From Iodobacter violaceini (GTDB lineage: Bacteria; Pseudomonadota; Gammaproteobacteria; Burkholderiales; Chitinibacteraceae), in contig NZ_JAAOLX010000004.1 of the NCBI RefSeq assembly GCF_011601265.1, forward strand, positions 186,001 to 250,000: a DNA stretch of 64,000 nucleotides, written 5' to 3'. This document shows, in pieces, positions 42,907-51,355 of the stretch (position 1 is its first letter; the number at the start of each line of letters is the position of its first letter). The notes beneath the pieces are model-generated. The model saw nothing but the letters and a program-made list of their open reading frames with translations, had not been told where the DNA came from and made no database searches. The position numbers and the translations under genes were made by a program.

Positions 42907-44046
42907 ATGATCAGCCTTCACTCGCATATTGATGACATTGCCGCCGCAGATTGGGATGCGCTGGCAGGCACTCAGCCTTTTATACGCCACGCCTATCTTG
43001 CTGCGCTTGAAAATACCGGCGCAGTGAGTGAGCACAGCGGCTGGACACCCTGCCATATAGCGATCAGAAATGCGGATCAGCAGTTAACCGGCGCTATGCC
43101 GCTGTACAGAAAGACGCATTCCTACGGTGAGTATGTGTTTGACTGGGCATGGGCAGAGGCTTACCAGCGCCATGGCCTGGATTACTATCCCAAGTTAATC
43201 AGCGCGATTCCCTTTACACCGGTTACCGGGCCAAGATTACTGGCTAAAACTGACGCCACCCGAAAACATTTACTGGCCGCTGCCGTAGCAATTGCACAAG
43301 AATCAGGCGATTCATCGTTTCATCTTTTATTCCCGCAGGAGGCTGAGCTTTCCATTGCACAAAGTGCCCGCCTGCTTGGCCGTCATGATGTGCAGTTTCA
43401 CTGGCTGCGTGGTGATTGGCGTGATTACACCGATTTTAGCGACGCGCTCACCCGGGATAAGCGCAAAAAATTACGGCAGGAACGGCGTAAGGTGAGTGAC
43501 GCGGGGGTGAGCATTATTCGCAAGCGCGGCAGCGGGATCAGCGAAGCCGATTGGGTGTTTTTCTACCGCTGCTATAGCAATACCTATCTGGAGCACCGCT
43601 CCACGCCCTATTTAAGCCTGGCGTTTTTTTTGCAAATCGCCAGCGCCATGCCGCAATCCTGCCTGCTTGTGCTGGCTTATCAGGGAGGCCAGCCCATTGC
43701 CGCAGCGCTCAATATCATCGGCCCGGATCGCCTGTACGGCCGATATTGGGGCGCGGCTTGGGGGCCTGCAGGCTATGTGCCCAATCTGCATTTTGAACTG
43801 TGTTTTTATCAGGGAATTGAGTTTGCATTAGAAGAAGGATTGGATGCTTTTGAAGGCGGAGCACAGGGCGCGCATAAACTGGCAAGAGGCTTTGTGCCCG
43901 TCGCTACCCAATCCGCCCACTGGCTGGCCCATCCCGGCTTTAGCGATGCCATTGATCAGCATTTAAACAGGGAACGAGAAGCCGTAGCCAACTGGAAAAG
44001 CGAGCTGGAACAACACAAACCATTTAAACCAAGCACAAGTCAGTAG
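42907..44046 (+). CDS. FemAB-like GNAT-fold protein (DUF482 family)
   Basis: 379-residue cytosolic protein of the DUF482 family, annotated elsewhere as peptidogalycan biosynthesis or GNAT-like acyltransferase. Visible family features are WDALAGTQPFIRHAYLAALE, YVFDWAWAEAYQRHGLDYYPKL, PFTPVTGPRLL, KKLRQERRKVSDAGV, and the C-terminal GRYWGAAWGPAGYVPNLHFELCFYQGIEFALEEGLDAFEGGAQGAHKLARGF. Full length. A GGAA ribosome site precedes the ATG. Its biochemical reaction is not established; no operon partner. Confidence 0.9.
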   Translation: MISLHSHIDDIAAADWDALAGTQPFIRHAYLAALENTGAVSEHSGWTPCHIAIRNADQQLTGAMPLYRKTHSYGEYVFDWAWAEAYQRHGLDYYPKLISAIPFTPVTGPRLLAKTDATRKHLLAAAVAIAQESGDSSFHLLFPQEAELSIAQSARLLGRHDVQFHWLRGDWRDYTDFSDALTRDKRKKLRQERRKVSDAGVSIIRKRGSGISEADWVFFYRCYSNTYLEHRSTPYLSLAFFLQIASAMPQSCLLVLAYQGGQPIAAALNIIGPDRLYGRYWGAAWGPAGYVPNLHFELCFYQGIEFALEEGLDAFEGGAQGAHKLARGFVPVATQSAHWLAHPGFSDAIDQHLNREREAVANWKSELEQHKPFKPSTSQ

Positions 44047-44068
44047 TACAGTTTACTTAGGCAGTTTT

Positions 44069-44092
44069 GCTTGAGCCCCCCCTTTTCTAAGG
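44069..44092. other. Poly-C/poly-G hairpin between convergent genes
   Basis: CCCCCC and GGGGGG arms around TTTTCTAA between the DUF482 gene and the cytochrome gene. No T-tract follows. It may act as a transcript-stabilising or repetitive extragenic palindrome rather than a terminator. Confidence 0.5.
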
Positions 44093-44149
44093 GGGGAGCA
44101 AAATCAACACCTTAAGTGAACGTCATTAGCCCAAGCCAGGGTGTTTTGC

Positions 44150-44581
44150 TTAGCCCGGTCTGAACTGCTGATGGCAGCGAATGCAGGCGTCTTCTACTGC
44201 CTTGTAAGACGCACGAATACGATCTTCCTGCCCGGCTTGCGCCGCCGCTTTTAAAGCACTGCTCTGCTGCTGCATATTGTCTGCTGCGGCATGAAAATCA
44301 GCAGAGTCAGATTTTTGCTTAGCATCAGACTGATTGTTTACTGCGAATTCAGCAAAATAAACCCAAGGTTTTGTTGATTTTTCTTGCAGCTTAATTGCTT
44401 CTTGCAACACGCTATCGGCTTTATAAGGCTTCGCCCCTGTCAGCATGGCATTAATCGCCTCGCGCGATTTAAGCATTTCTTTAAAAGTGGCTTTTCTAAG
44501 GGAAACTGGGGAATTAGGATCGCTGCGCTGGCAAGCGGTTAAAGCCAGCAATGTGAGTAAAACAAGTGTAAATCGTTGCAT
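44150..44581 (-). CDS. Cytochrome c' family lipoprotein
   Basis: 143-residue class II cytochrome c. The signal peptide ends in a lipobox (LLALTACQRS, Cys at about residue 17), so the protein is predicted to be membrane-tethered rather than soluble as classic cytochromes c' are. The haem motif CIRCH is near the C-terminus (ACIRCHQQFRPG), as in cytochrome c'/c556, after a helical bundle region. These proteins bind NO or carry electrons. The gene stands alone, with no denitrification genes in the window. Start at 44581 removes three N-terminal residues of the longer reading. Confidence 0.82.
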   Translation of the reverse strand: MQRFTLVLLTLLALTACQRSDPNSPVSLRKATFKEMLKSREAINAMLTGAKPYKADSVLQEAIKLQEKSTKPWVYFAEFAVNNQSDAKQKSDSADFHAAADNMQQQSSALKAAAQAGQEDRIRASYKAVEDACIRCHQQFRPG

Positions 44582-44602
44582 AGCAGCCAAATCATCAAGA
44601 GC

Positions 44603-44629
44603 AAAAGGGGAGCATGATACTCCCCTTTT
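44603..44629. terminator. Strong symmetric hairpin upstream of the cytochrome gene
   Basis: AAAAGGGGAG pairs perfectly with CTCCCCTTTT around a 7-base loop. It is terminator-like in both directions but lies 22 bases upstream of a minus-strand start codon, so on that strand it would be in the 5' leader. Confidence 0.5.
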
Positions 44630-44800
44630 CCCTGCTCAAAATACGCATTACTGATTGAAGATGGCTTCAAAGCAGGTGATTACCCAGGATAATTATTTTC
44701 ATACATTGAATCATCTTGTTCGGATGAAATACCAAATGTCGCTTTTCATACCTAAGGTTCGGAGGGCTTCACCCCATGCGCACTCTCCAAAATCAAAAAA

Positions 44801-45050
44801 ATAGTGCCTTCGGCACGCTGATTTTGGAGCGGTAGCCACCGCGGGGGCCTTCCTTTCTTAAACGGCCAAGAAAGGAAGCCAAAGAAGGCCGCCCCACGAA
44901 ACACGAAGGCCCCTGCACTGCGGACAATCGAGTCGGCGGCAGGCGGGATTGGCTCGCTGCCTCGCTCCCTAGCCGAAACCCCGCCCCGCTTGTTCCTCGC
45001 TCCGGCGTGTTTCAAGGGGACTTTAAAAAGCCCTATGCGAAGAGCGTGCC
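44801..45050 (+). repeat. Dispersed structured intergenic repeat, copy C (most complete)
   Basis: Hairpin 1 GTGCC-TTC-GGCAC (44804-44816). An adjoining GCGGT-AGCC-ACCGC stem follows at 44829-44842, then hairpin 2 CTTCCTTTCTT / AAGAAAGGAAG (44849-44878) and the shared blocks through CGTGTTTCAAGGGGACTTTA. It is preceded by AAAATCA that can pair with TGATTTT flanking hairpin 1. Confidence 0.85.
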
Positions 45051-45146
45051 TATTATGTTTTTTCGCTATTTTCTAAAAAAACAAATTGCTTTACTCGCAT
45101 AGAGCTTCGCCCGCTCAGGAATGATGCGATGCTGGAAAAGTCGCTA

Positions 45147-47378
45147 TTAATCCGTAAAGGTTAAATCCAGGCTCCCCGCTTTTACCGTAATCGTTTTAAC
45201 ACTGCTTACGGCTTTTTGTGGGGCAACGCTGCCTTCTAAGCGGCTGATTTTTCTAAACTCCGCCTTCAAACCATCAGCCGTTAACTCAAGCACCGTGTAG
45301 CCCTGTGCATCGGTATCGGCGTATTTAATCCAAGGATTATTTACCGCAGGAGGTGTGCCCGCCGCTTGATTTGCAAATGGATTGAGGCGCTTCACCACTT
45401 CGGCGGCAGGTACTTGCGCCGTGGTGATACCCATTGCGCTGGCCAATTGCTGGGCAATCATGCCGTACAGCGTTTGCGCCGCCACCGAGCGCCCTGCGGC
45501 GGCCAGGGCTGCAATTTGCCCGCCAATTACCGTACCCATATTCCCGGCCAGCGTTTCGTTAAAGGTATTCACAGCCGTAGCCGACAGGCCTGCCGCAGGG
45601 GTCACCGCTGCCGCTGGCAATTTACCCGCCGCAATTGCGCCCTTCACTGCTGCGGCAATTGCAGCGGTATTGCTTAAATCTGTAAGCCCCGCTTGCATGG
45701 CCACGCCTGCCGATATCATTTGAATGGCGATCCCTTCTGCTGCGGCTTCCGAAGTAAACACGAGCGGCTGCACCGCGGCAAAGCTCTTGTCGCTGACCGC
45801 TTTTACAAAGTAGCTGTAGAAAGAATCGCTGCTGATGCCCGCGGTAACCAAATCGATCATCACCGGCTTGCCGCTGGCGTAATCGTCATACACTTGCCCG
45901 GCATAGAAAGAATGAATATCGCCAGTAATGGCCACCACGTTTTTGATTTGATTACTGCTTAAAAACTGCATCAGTGCTTTGCGCTCGGCGTTGTAGCCAT
46001 CCCACTGATCGGCGTTCAGGATGATTTCTGTCTGGAAATCTTTAGGCGCTGCCGTGAGTGATTTGCCGTTTACACACATTTTAAGCAGCGATACTTCATT
46101 GCCCCACAGCTTCCAGGTGGCAGTTGACGCCTTCATGGTGTTTTGCCACCAATCACGTTGGGTTTTGCCGAGGATAGATACCAGGGCCAGCTCATCTCCC
46201 GATGGCTTGGCTGCGGCTATTTTTTGCGCCTCAGCGCCTGCCAGTACAGCGGTTGGCACCATATAGCGCGAACCAATCGAGCTGCCAGCAGCGGCTTCAG
46301 GAATCACATGATCGGCGCGGTACAGGCGCTGATCGGTCATCACCAGATGCAGCAATTGACCAAAGCGGAAATCACGGTAAAGGCGGATATTCTGGAAGCC
46401 TTTGTCGGTGATATCAAACTTCACATCGGCAGGCATAAATTCAAACCATGCCTGATTGGCACTACGGCGGCGCTCGGTTTCATGCTTATTGTCAGCCTTG
46501 CCGGTTTTAGCATCAAAGCTGCCATTATCGTAAGTGGTGGAATCACCCCAGCAATCATCAGAGAATTCGTGATCATCCCAGATTGCAATCATGGCAAAGC
46601 GCTCGTGCACCGCCTGCAAGCGGACATCTGAGCGGTATTGCTTATAAAGGGTGCGGTAATCGGCGGTGGTATTGGCAAAACGTGCGCCATCTTTGCCATT
46701 TTTGAACGGACCATCAGGCAGTTTGATTGTGGCGTGAGCGGCCTCTACGGCGCCCTTTTGGAAATCCTCACCCACGGTTTCGTATATGTAGTCACCCAAA
46801 TGCACTACAAAATCCAGCTCTTCACTTGCCAGAGAGGTAAAGCCCGCCCAGTGATTAATACTCCAGTCCTGGCAGGATAAATAAGCAAAGCGCAGCTTGT
46901 TCACATCAGCATCCACCGCAGGAGCCGTTTTAAAGCGCCCTACACGGCTGATGCTGCTGCCTGCAATAAACTGGTAGAAATAAGTCGTTGCAGGTTTTAA
47001 ACCCTCAACCTTGTGGCGAATCGTGTGATCCCAATCGGCTTTTGCGCTCAGCGCAACCTCATGCACTATCGTACCTGCCAGTGGTTTATTGCTGCCCAGA
47101 AGCGCCGACTGATCGCTGCTGCTGATCACAAGGCGCACCGCAATATCCGCAGCTCTGGCAGAAACCACATCATCCGCATCGGCGGGCACAACGCGGGTCC
47201 ACAACATAATGCTATTGGCTGCCGGATCGCCCGAAGCAATACTTTGCGGGAATTTACAAGGAATAGTCAGTGGCAAGGCAGCATCATCATCGCTGCTGTT
47301 ACAACCCGCGAGCAACGCAGGACCTACAGTTGAAACAGTAACAAAGCCGGTCCACTTTAAAAACTGACGACGATTCAT
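45147..47378 (-). CDS. PhoD-like alkaline phosphatase/phosphodiesterase with Ala-rich insertion
   Basis: 743-residue exported metallophosphatase. The N-terminus MNRRQFLKWTGFVTVSTVG is a Tat signal followed by a lipobox-like LLAGCNSS. The N-terminal PhoD domain is followed by the metallophosphatase core: LSCQDWS, VHLGDYIYET, IWDDHEFSDDCWG and VVAITGDIHSFYAGQV, all expected metal ligands. Between about residues 515 and 680 there is a roughly 165-residue alanine-rich segment without counterpart in ordinary PhoD, before the family's C-terminal NPWIKYADTDAQGYTVLEL. PhoD enzymes release phosphate from phosphoesters in the periplasm. No Pho box is convincing upstream. Confidence 0.9.
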   Translation of the reverse strand: MNRRQFLKWTGFVTVSTVGPALLAGCNSSDDDAALPLTIPCKFPQSIASGDPAANSIMLWTRVVPADADDVVSARAADIAVRLVISSSDQSALLGSNKPLAGTIVHEVALSAKADWDHTIRHKVEGLKPATTYFYQFIAGSSISRVGRFKTAPAVDADVNKLRFAYLSCQDWSINHWAGFTSLASEELDFVVHLGDYIYETVGEDFQKGAVEAAHATIKLPDGPFKNGKDGARFANTTADYRTLYKQYRSDVRLQAVHERFAMIAIWDDHEFSDDCWGDSTTYDNGSFDAKTGKADNKHETERRRSANQAWFEFMPADVKFDITDKGFQNIRLYRDFRFGQLLHLVMTDQRLYRADHVIPEAAAGSSIGSRYMVPTAVLAGAEAQKIAAAKPSGDELALVSILGKTQRDWWQNTMKASTATWKLWGNEVSLLKMCVNGKSLTAAPKDFQTEIILNADQWDGYNAERKALMQFLSSNQIKNVVAITGDIHSFYAGQVYDDYASGKPVMIDLVTAGISSDSFYSYFVKAVSDKSFAAVQPLVFTSEAAAEGIAIQMISAGVAMQAGLTDLSNTAAIAAAVKGAIAAGKLPAAAVTPAAGLSATAVNTFNETLAGNMGTVIGGQIAALAAAGRSVAAQTLYGMIAQQLASAMGITTAQVPAAEVVKRLNPFANQAAGTPPAVNNPWIKYADTDAQGYTVLELTADGLKAEFRKISRLEGSVAPQKAVSSVKTITVKAGSLDLTFTD

Positions 47379-47480
47379 GCTGCGCATCCAAAAGAGTAAG
47401 GAGTGCAACATAGCCGAACAGTATGACAATCAAATTAAAACAATTGTTTTATATATAAAGCCAGCAATCACTTTCTGCCA

Positions 47481-48365
47481 TTATGGCACCTGTGTATCAC
47501 CCACAATCAGCCGCGGATTCAAATCGTATTGCACAGGAATATCCTGGAATGCCTGTCCCTTTTGATGCATTAAAACAATCCGTGCAGCCAAAACACCCTG
47601 AGCACGGTAATCCCCTACTGTTCCTACGCTGCAATGATAAGGAATAAAAGCCTCAATACTGCAAATGGTTGCGATGCGCGCATCATTGAGTGCCTGCATT
47701 AATTCCGGCGCGACAGAAATTAAATAACTGTCTGCCGGAATAAAAACCACACTCTCTTTAGCGGCTTGTTGCAAACGGGCCAATTCAGTTTTAAGCAAGG
47801 CTTTATCTGGGTTAATTCGCAATGTTTCTAATGTCCATTGATAATCGGCCGCCACAGCCTTTAATTGCTCTCCAATTAATTGCGTATTTCTCTCTCGGGG
47901 ATTAACCGGCAGCAACATTTTGCTGCCTTTAGGTAAGTACTTTCGGGCATTACTGATTTGCAGTGGCAGAAAAACCATATTACTCACCCCCGCCACCATT
48001 TTATTTTCTTCTTTTACGACAGAAATAATTCCTGCACCAATCGGATCTGAAACCACATTAAAAATCAATGGCTTGCGCCCGGATAAAAAGCTTTTGCTCA
48101 TTAAAGTCGCTGTTGTGCCAAAGCTGTACACATAATCGTATGACGCAAGATGAGGCTCTAATTTGGTCCGCAACATTGTTGCTAAATTGGTCCGGTCCTG
48201 ATTGGCATCAAAAACGATAATCACGGGTTTGAAGCCCAGCTTTTTTAGTTCATCACGAAAGCCCTGCTCAGCGGCGGTTTCCCCCCTCCACAGTACCATC
48301 GCAATTTTAAGTGCATGGGCGGAGACCGGCATCAATATCAAGCAGCAACAAAAGAAGATTCGCAT
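47481..48365 (-). CDS. ABC transporter substrate-binding protein, ABC_sub_bind (TrpX/YtrF-like) family
   Basis: 294-residue periplasmic binding protein with a signal peptide (MRIFFCCCLILMPVSAHALK). The two-lobed fold is visible: VLWRGETAAEQGFRDELKKLG, VYSFGTTATLMSKSFLSGRKPLIFNVVSDPIGAGII, GVSNMVFLPLQI and GDYRAQGVLAARIVLM. The family (PF04392) includes TrpX-like tryptophan/tyrosine transport proteins, but members also act as orphan sensors. No permease or ATPase gene of that system is adjacent, so ligand and partner are unknown. The start could be 48365 or 48368; the ribosome site is weak. Confidence 0.82.
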   Translation of the reverse strand: MRIFFCCCLILMPVSAHALKIAMVLWRGETAAEQGFRDELKKLGFKPVIIVFDANQDRTNLATMLRTKLEPHLASYDYVYSFGTTATLMSKSFLSGRKPLIFNVVSDPIGAGIISVVKEENKMVAGVSNMVFLPLQISNARKYLPKGSKMLLPVNPRERNTQLIGEQLKAVAADYQWTLETLRINPDKALLKTELARLQQAAKESVVFIPADSYLISVAPELMQALNDARIATICSIEAFIPYHCSVGTVGDYRAQGVLAARIVLMHQKGQAFQDIPVQYDLNPRLIVGDTQVP

Positions 48366-48482
48366 CATCACAGGCACCAGAAAAAGCGCTTACGCTACAT
48401 CCAACTTAGACCATATCTGCCACATCACCCTTCTGTACTCACTATTGAGCCAAGGCACCGCCCTCTGCACGTTTTATCATGC

Positions 48483-48518
48483 AAAAAAAAGCCGCTCAGA
48501 CTTTCATCTGAGCGGCTG
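48483..48518 (-). terminator. Terminator of the oligopeptide ABC operon
   Basis: Perfect stem GCCGCTCAGA / TCTGAGCGGC with a 6-base loop. On the minus strand it is followed by eight T, about 20 bases past the ATPase stop. Confidence 0.93.
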
Positions 48519-48535
48519 ATTCTGAGCGAGGCAAG

Positions 48536-50269
48536 TTACAACGTCACCAGGGCGCTCTCTGAATACTGCTGATTTTGTACACGGCCACGGCCTTGCGGGA
48601 TGGATGACAGCAGCCTGCGGGTGTAATCGGCAGTAGGGTTAAGATAAATAGCATCCGCATCCGCCTGTTCAACCACTTCGCCCTTATTCATCACCATCAC
48701 CTGATCTGAAATATGCTTAACCACAGCCAGATCATGAGAAATAAATAAGTAAGACAATTTGAATTCATCCTGCAAATCTTGCAGCAAATTCAATACCTGC
48801 GCCTGCACCGACACATCCAGAGCGGATACCGATTCATCACAAATCAGAATTTCCGGCTTCATGGTAAGGCAGCGTGCAATAGCAATCCGCTGGCGCTGGC
48901 CGCCCGAAAATTCATGCGGATATTTCGCCAGCGAATTCCAGGGCAGGCATACTTTATTCAGCAAATCACGCGCTAACTTAATGCGCTCGCTGTCATTTGC
49001 GCCAATGCCATGCAATTTCATTGGCTCGGTCAGAATTTGCTCAACCGTAAATCGCGGATTTAAAGACGCATAAGGGTTCTGGAAAATAATCTGAATACGG
49101 CGTTTGTATTCATTAAATTCACGCGGGCTCATGGCAAATAAATCTTTGCCATTAAAAAAGGCCTGCCCACTGGTGGCCTGATGCAGGCGCACAAGCGTTA
49201 AACCTACCGTGGTTTTACCCGAGCCCGATTCACCCACAATACCCAGCGTTTTGCCACGCGCTAATTTAAACGACACCTCTTTCGCAGCATGAAATACACG
49301 CTTACCAAACAGACCTTCACGTGATTCAAAAGATTTACCCAGGCCTTTCACTTCCAGCACAATCTCATCATCGGCCTTGTAACCGCGCTCACGATTTGCT
49401 GGCTCTGCATAGCCACCCGGCTTTAAAAAATCGTCGATGACGGCAAGGCGCTCCGGACGGCGATCCAGGTGCGGGCGGCAAGCCAGCAGCGCCTTGGTAT
49501 AGCTGTCTTTAGGCGCATCAAAAATTTGCTCAACCGTTCCTGCTTCACGGATTTCACCGTGACGCATCACCACCACATCATGGGCAAACTCACCCACAAG
49601 ACCCAGATCATGGGTAATAAACAGCACCGACATGCCGTGCTTTTTTTGCAGATCCGCAATCAGTTGCAAAATTTGCTTTTGAATCGTCACATCCAGCGCC
49701 GTGGTCGGCTCGTCTGCGATCAAAAGCTTAGGCTCGCAAGCAATCGCCATCGCGATCATGACACGCTGCTGCTGCCCGCCCGACAATTCATGCGGATAGT
49801 TTTTGGCTTTTTTTGCCGGATCAGGCAAGCCTACTTCGGTCAGCAGCTCTACCGCGCGCTTTGCCGCATCACGGCGGCCTAAACCAGCGTGCAGCATCAG
49901 GGTTTCAGCCACCTGATCGCCCACGGTAAACACCGGATTCAAAGAGCTCATCGGCTCCTGGAAAATCATGGCGATATCTTTACCGCGCATTTTGCGTAAT
50001 TCACTGCCGCTCAAACCCAGCAAATTACGGCCTTCAAACAGAATCTGGCTGTCTTTGCTGACTTCGGTGTTGTTAGGTGGCAGCAATTGCATAATCGCCA
50101 TCGAAGTCACCGATTTACCCGAGCCCGATTCGCCCACCAAGGCCACGGTGCGATGCTTGGGAATATCAAAACTCACGCCTTTGATCGCATTAAAGCGCTC
50201 GCCGTCTTCCTGGCGGAAATTAACCACTAAATTGCGTACAGACAACAGTGTTTCAGTATTTTGGGTCAT
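48536..50269 (-). CDS. Dipeptide/oligopeptide ABC transporter, fused double ATP-binding protein
   Basis: 577-residue protein with two complete ABC ATPase domains, as in YejF. Domain 1 (about residues 5-255) has Walker A GESGSGKSVT, signature LSGGQQQRV and Walker B LLIADEPTTALDVT. Domain 2 (about 310-560) has GESGSGKTTVG, FSGGQRQRIAIARC and ILICDESVSALDVS. It powers the import complex formed by the two upstream permeases. Strong AAGGAG site. Last gene of a four-gene run that begins with a binding protein, and closed by a strong terminator. Confidence 0.95.
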   Translation of the reverse strand: MTQNTETLLSVRNLVVNFRQEDGERFNAIKGVSFDIPKHRTVALVGESGSGKSVTSMAIMQLLPPNNTEVSKDSQILFEGRNLLGLSGSELRKMRGKDIAMIFQEPMSSLNPVFTVGDQVAETLMLHAGLGRRDAAKRAVELLTEVGLPDPAKKAKNYPHELSGGQQQRVMIAMAIACEPKLLIADEPTTALDVTIQKQILQLIADLQKKHGMSVLFITHDLGLVGEFAHDVVVMRHGEIREAGTVEQIFDAPKDSYTKALLACRPHLDRRPERLAVIDDFLKPGGYAEPANRERGYKADDEIVLEVKGLGKSFESREGLFGKRVFHAAKEVSFKLARGKTLGIVGESGSGKTTVGLTLVRLHQATSGQAFFNGKDLFAMSPREFNEYKRRIQIIFQNPYASLNPRFTVEQILTEPMKLHGIGANDSERIKLARDLLNKVCLPWNSLAKYPHEFSGGQRQRIAIARCLTMKPEILICDESVSALDVSVQAQVLNLLQDLQDEFKLSYLFISHDLAVVKHISDQVMVMNKGEVVEQADADAIYLNPTADYTRRLLSSIPQGRGRVQNQQYSESALVTL

Positions 50270-50281
50270 GTCGCGTGCTCC

Positions 50282-51340
50282 TTATTTCACTTTTGGATCA
50301 AGCGCATCGCGCAATGCATCCACCAACAGGCTAAACGCCGTCACCAGGACCGACATCGCAATCGTTACCGCCAGCATTTGCCACCAGAAGCCCTGCACCA
50401 GCTCAGCTGGTGATTCAGCCAGCATTGAGCCAAGGCTTACCTGACGCACACCCACACCAAAACCTAAGAAAGACAAAATCGCTTCGTACTTAATCAGCGC
50501 AACCGTCATCAAAGAGAACTGCACCAAAAGTAAATGGCTGATGTTTGGCAGAATATGCACAAACATCCGGCGCGAATGAGAAGCACCAATCGCATCGGCA
50601 GCTTGTACATACTCACGGTTTTTCAGCTTCATATACTCAGCGCGCACTAAACGATAAGTACCTGTCCAGCTGGTCAGTGCCATCACGGTAATAATCGTGC
50701 TGATACCGCGGCCAGAAACCGCAGCAAACGACAGCAGCAAAAGCATATCAGGCACAGAAGTAAAGATACTGTAAAACCAGGTTAAGAAGTCATCAACCTT
50801 GCCACCAAAGTATCCAGACACCGCGCCAAGCGCTGTACCAATTGATAAAGCCAGAATGGCACCAAAAATACCGACAAAGATCGAAGTTGATGTCCCTTTG
50901 ATGGTTTTTTCGATCACATCACGGCCACGTAAATCCGCACCAAAAGGCAAAGTTTCACGCTTAGGCGGGCTGTTATCCGCATACTTGGCCACATTTTTTT
51001 GCGCTGCAGCCAGCTCTGCACCAATCGGGTCTTCTGATGGCAGCATGGTTTGAATTTCTTTTCCTGCTTCTACCGCTGCATGTTTACCAGGCGGCAATTG
51101 CTCGTCTTTGCCCTTGGTAATCCATGAAGGTGGCGCGTAAGGCACGGCCACTTCATCGGCCCAATGGCTGGCCACCACATTGACCCAGCCACCCACGGCA
51201 ATCAGTAAATAAGCCACCACCACCCACAGCGCAATAAAACCCACTTTATTCCGCTTAAGCCGCTGCCAGCCTAATGCCCACAAACTTTTGGAAGCCGTTT
51301 CTGTCTGCAGACCCGGCATTGCTTCAACAATTGCATTCAT
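50282..51340 (-). CDS. Oligopeptide ABC transporter permease (DppC/YejE-like)
   Basis: 352-residue inner-membrane permease. One N-terminal helix (about 37-58), a periplasmic loop of about 100 residues, then five helices in the BPD_transp_1 domain containing the EAA-loop region (EYVQAADAIGASHSRRMFVHILPN). The long periplasmic insertion resembles YejE. The ATG at 51340 has a GGAG site. It pairs with the neighbouring permease to form the peptide channel. Confidence 0.93.
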   Translation of the reverse strand: MNAIVEAMPGLQTETASKSLWALGWQRLKRNKVGFIALWVVVAYLLIAVGGWVNVVASHWADEVAVPYAPPSWITKGKDEQLPPGKHAAVEAGKEIQTMLPSEDPIGAELAAAQKNVAKYADNSPPKRETLPFGADLRGRDVIEKTIKGTSTSIFVGIFGAILALSIGTALGAVSGYFGGKVDDFLTWFYSIFTSVPDMLLLLSFAAVSGRGISTIITVMALTSWTGTYRLVRAEYMKLKNREYVQAADAIGASHSRRMFVHILPNISHLLLVQFSLMTVALIKYEAILSFLGFGVGVRQVSLGSMLAESPAELVQGFWWQMLAVTIAMSVLVTAFSLLVDALRDALDPKVK

Positions 51341-51355
51341 TTCCATACTCCGGGT

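Larger units (their letters stand above)
44582..45146. other. Intergenic region carrying structured repeat copy C
   Basis: 565 bases with the symmetric hairpin at 44603-44629, repeat copy C, and an AT-rich end before the phosphatase stop. An 87-codon minus-strand frame inside the repeat (44752-45015) is judged non-coding, because related frames appear in another copy with a different downstream reading. Confidence 0.6.

Noticed and set aside
44603-44629. Cytochrome-gene leader hairpin considered as a riboswitch
   Set aside because: A single simple stem without a conserved aptamer-like core; terminator or transcript-end function is simpler.
44752-45015. Minus-strand 87-codon frame beginning MKHAGARNKRGGVSARERGS, also seen at 32903-33127
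   Set aside because: The shared N-terminus is produced by the repeat sequence itself. The two frames diverge after about 27 residues, and stem-preserving changes indicate selection on structure rather than protein.
47379-47480. Possible Pho box before the PhoD-like gene (TTGTCAT half-site)
   Set aside because: Only one seven-base half matches; the second half after the 4-base spacer (TTCGGCT) does not. A nearby palindrome AAAACAATTGTTTT is AT-rich and not a known Pho element.
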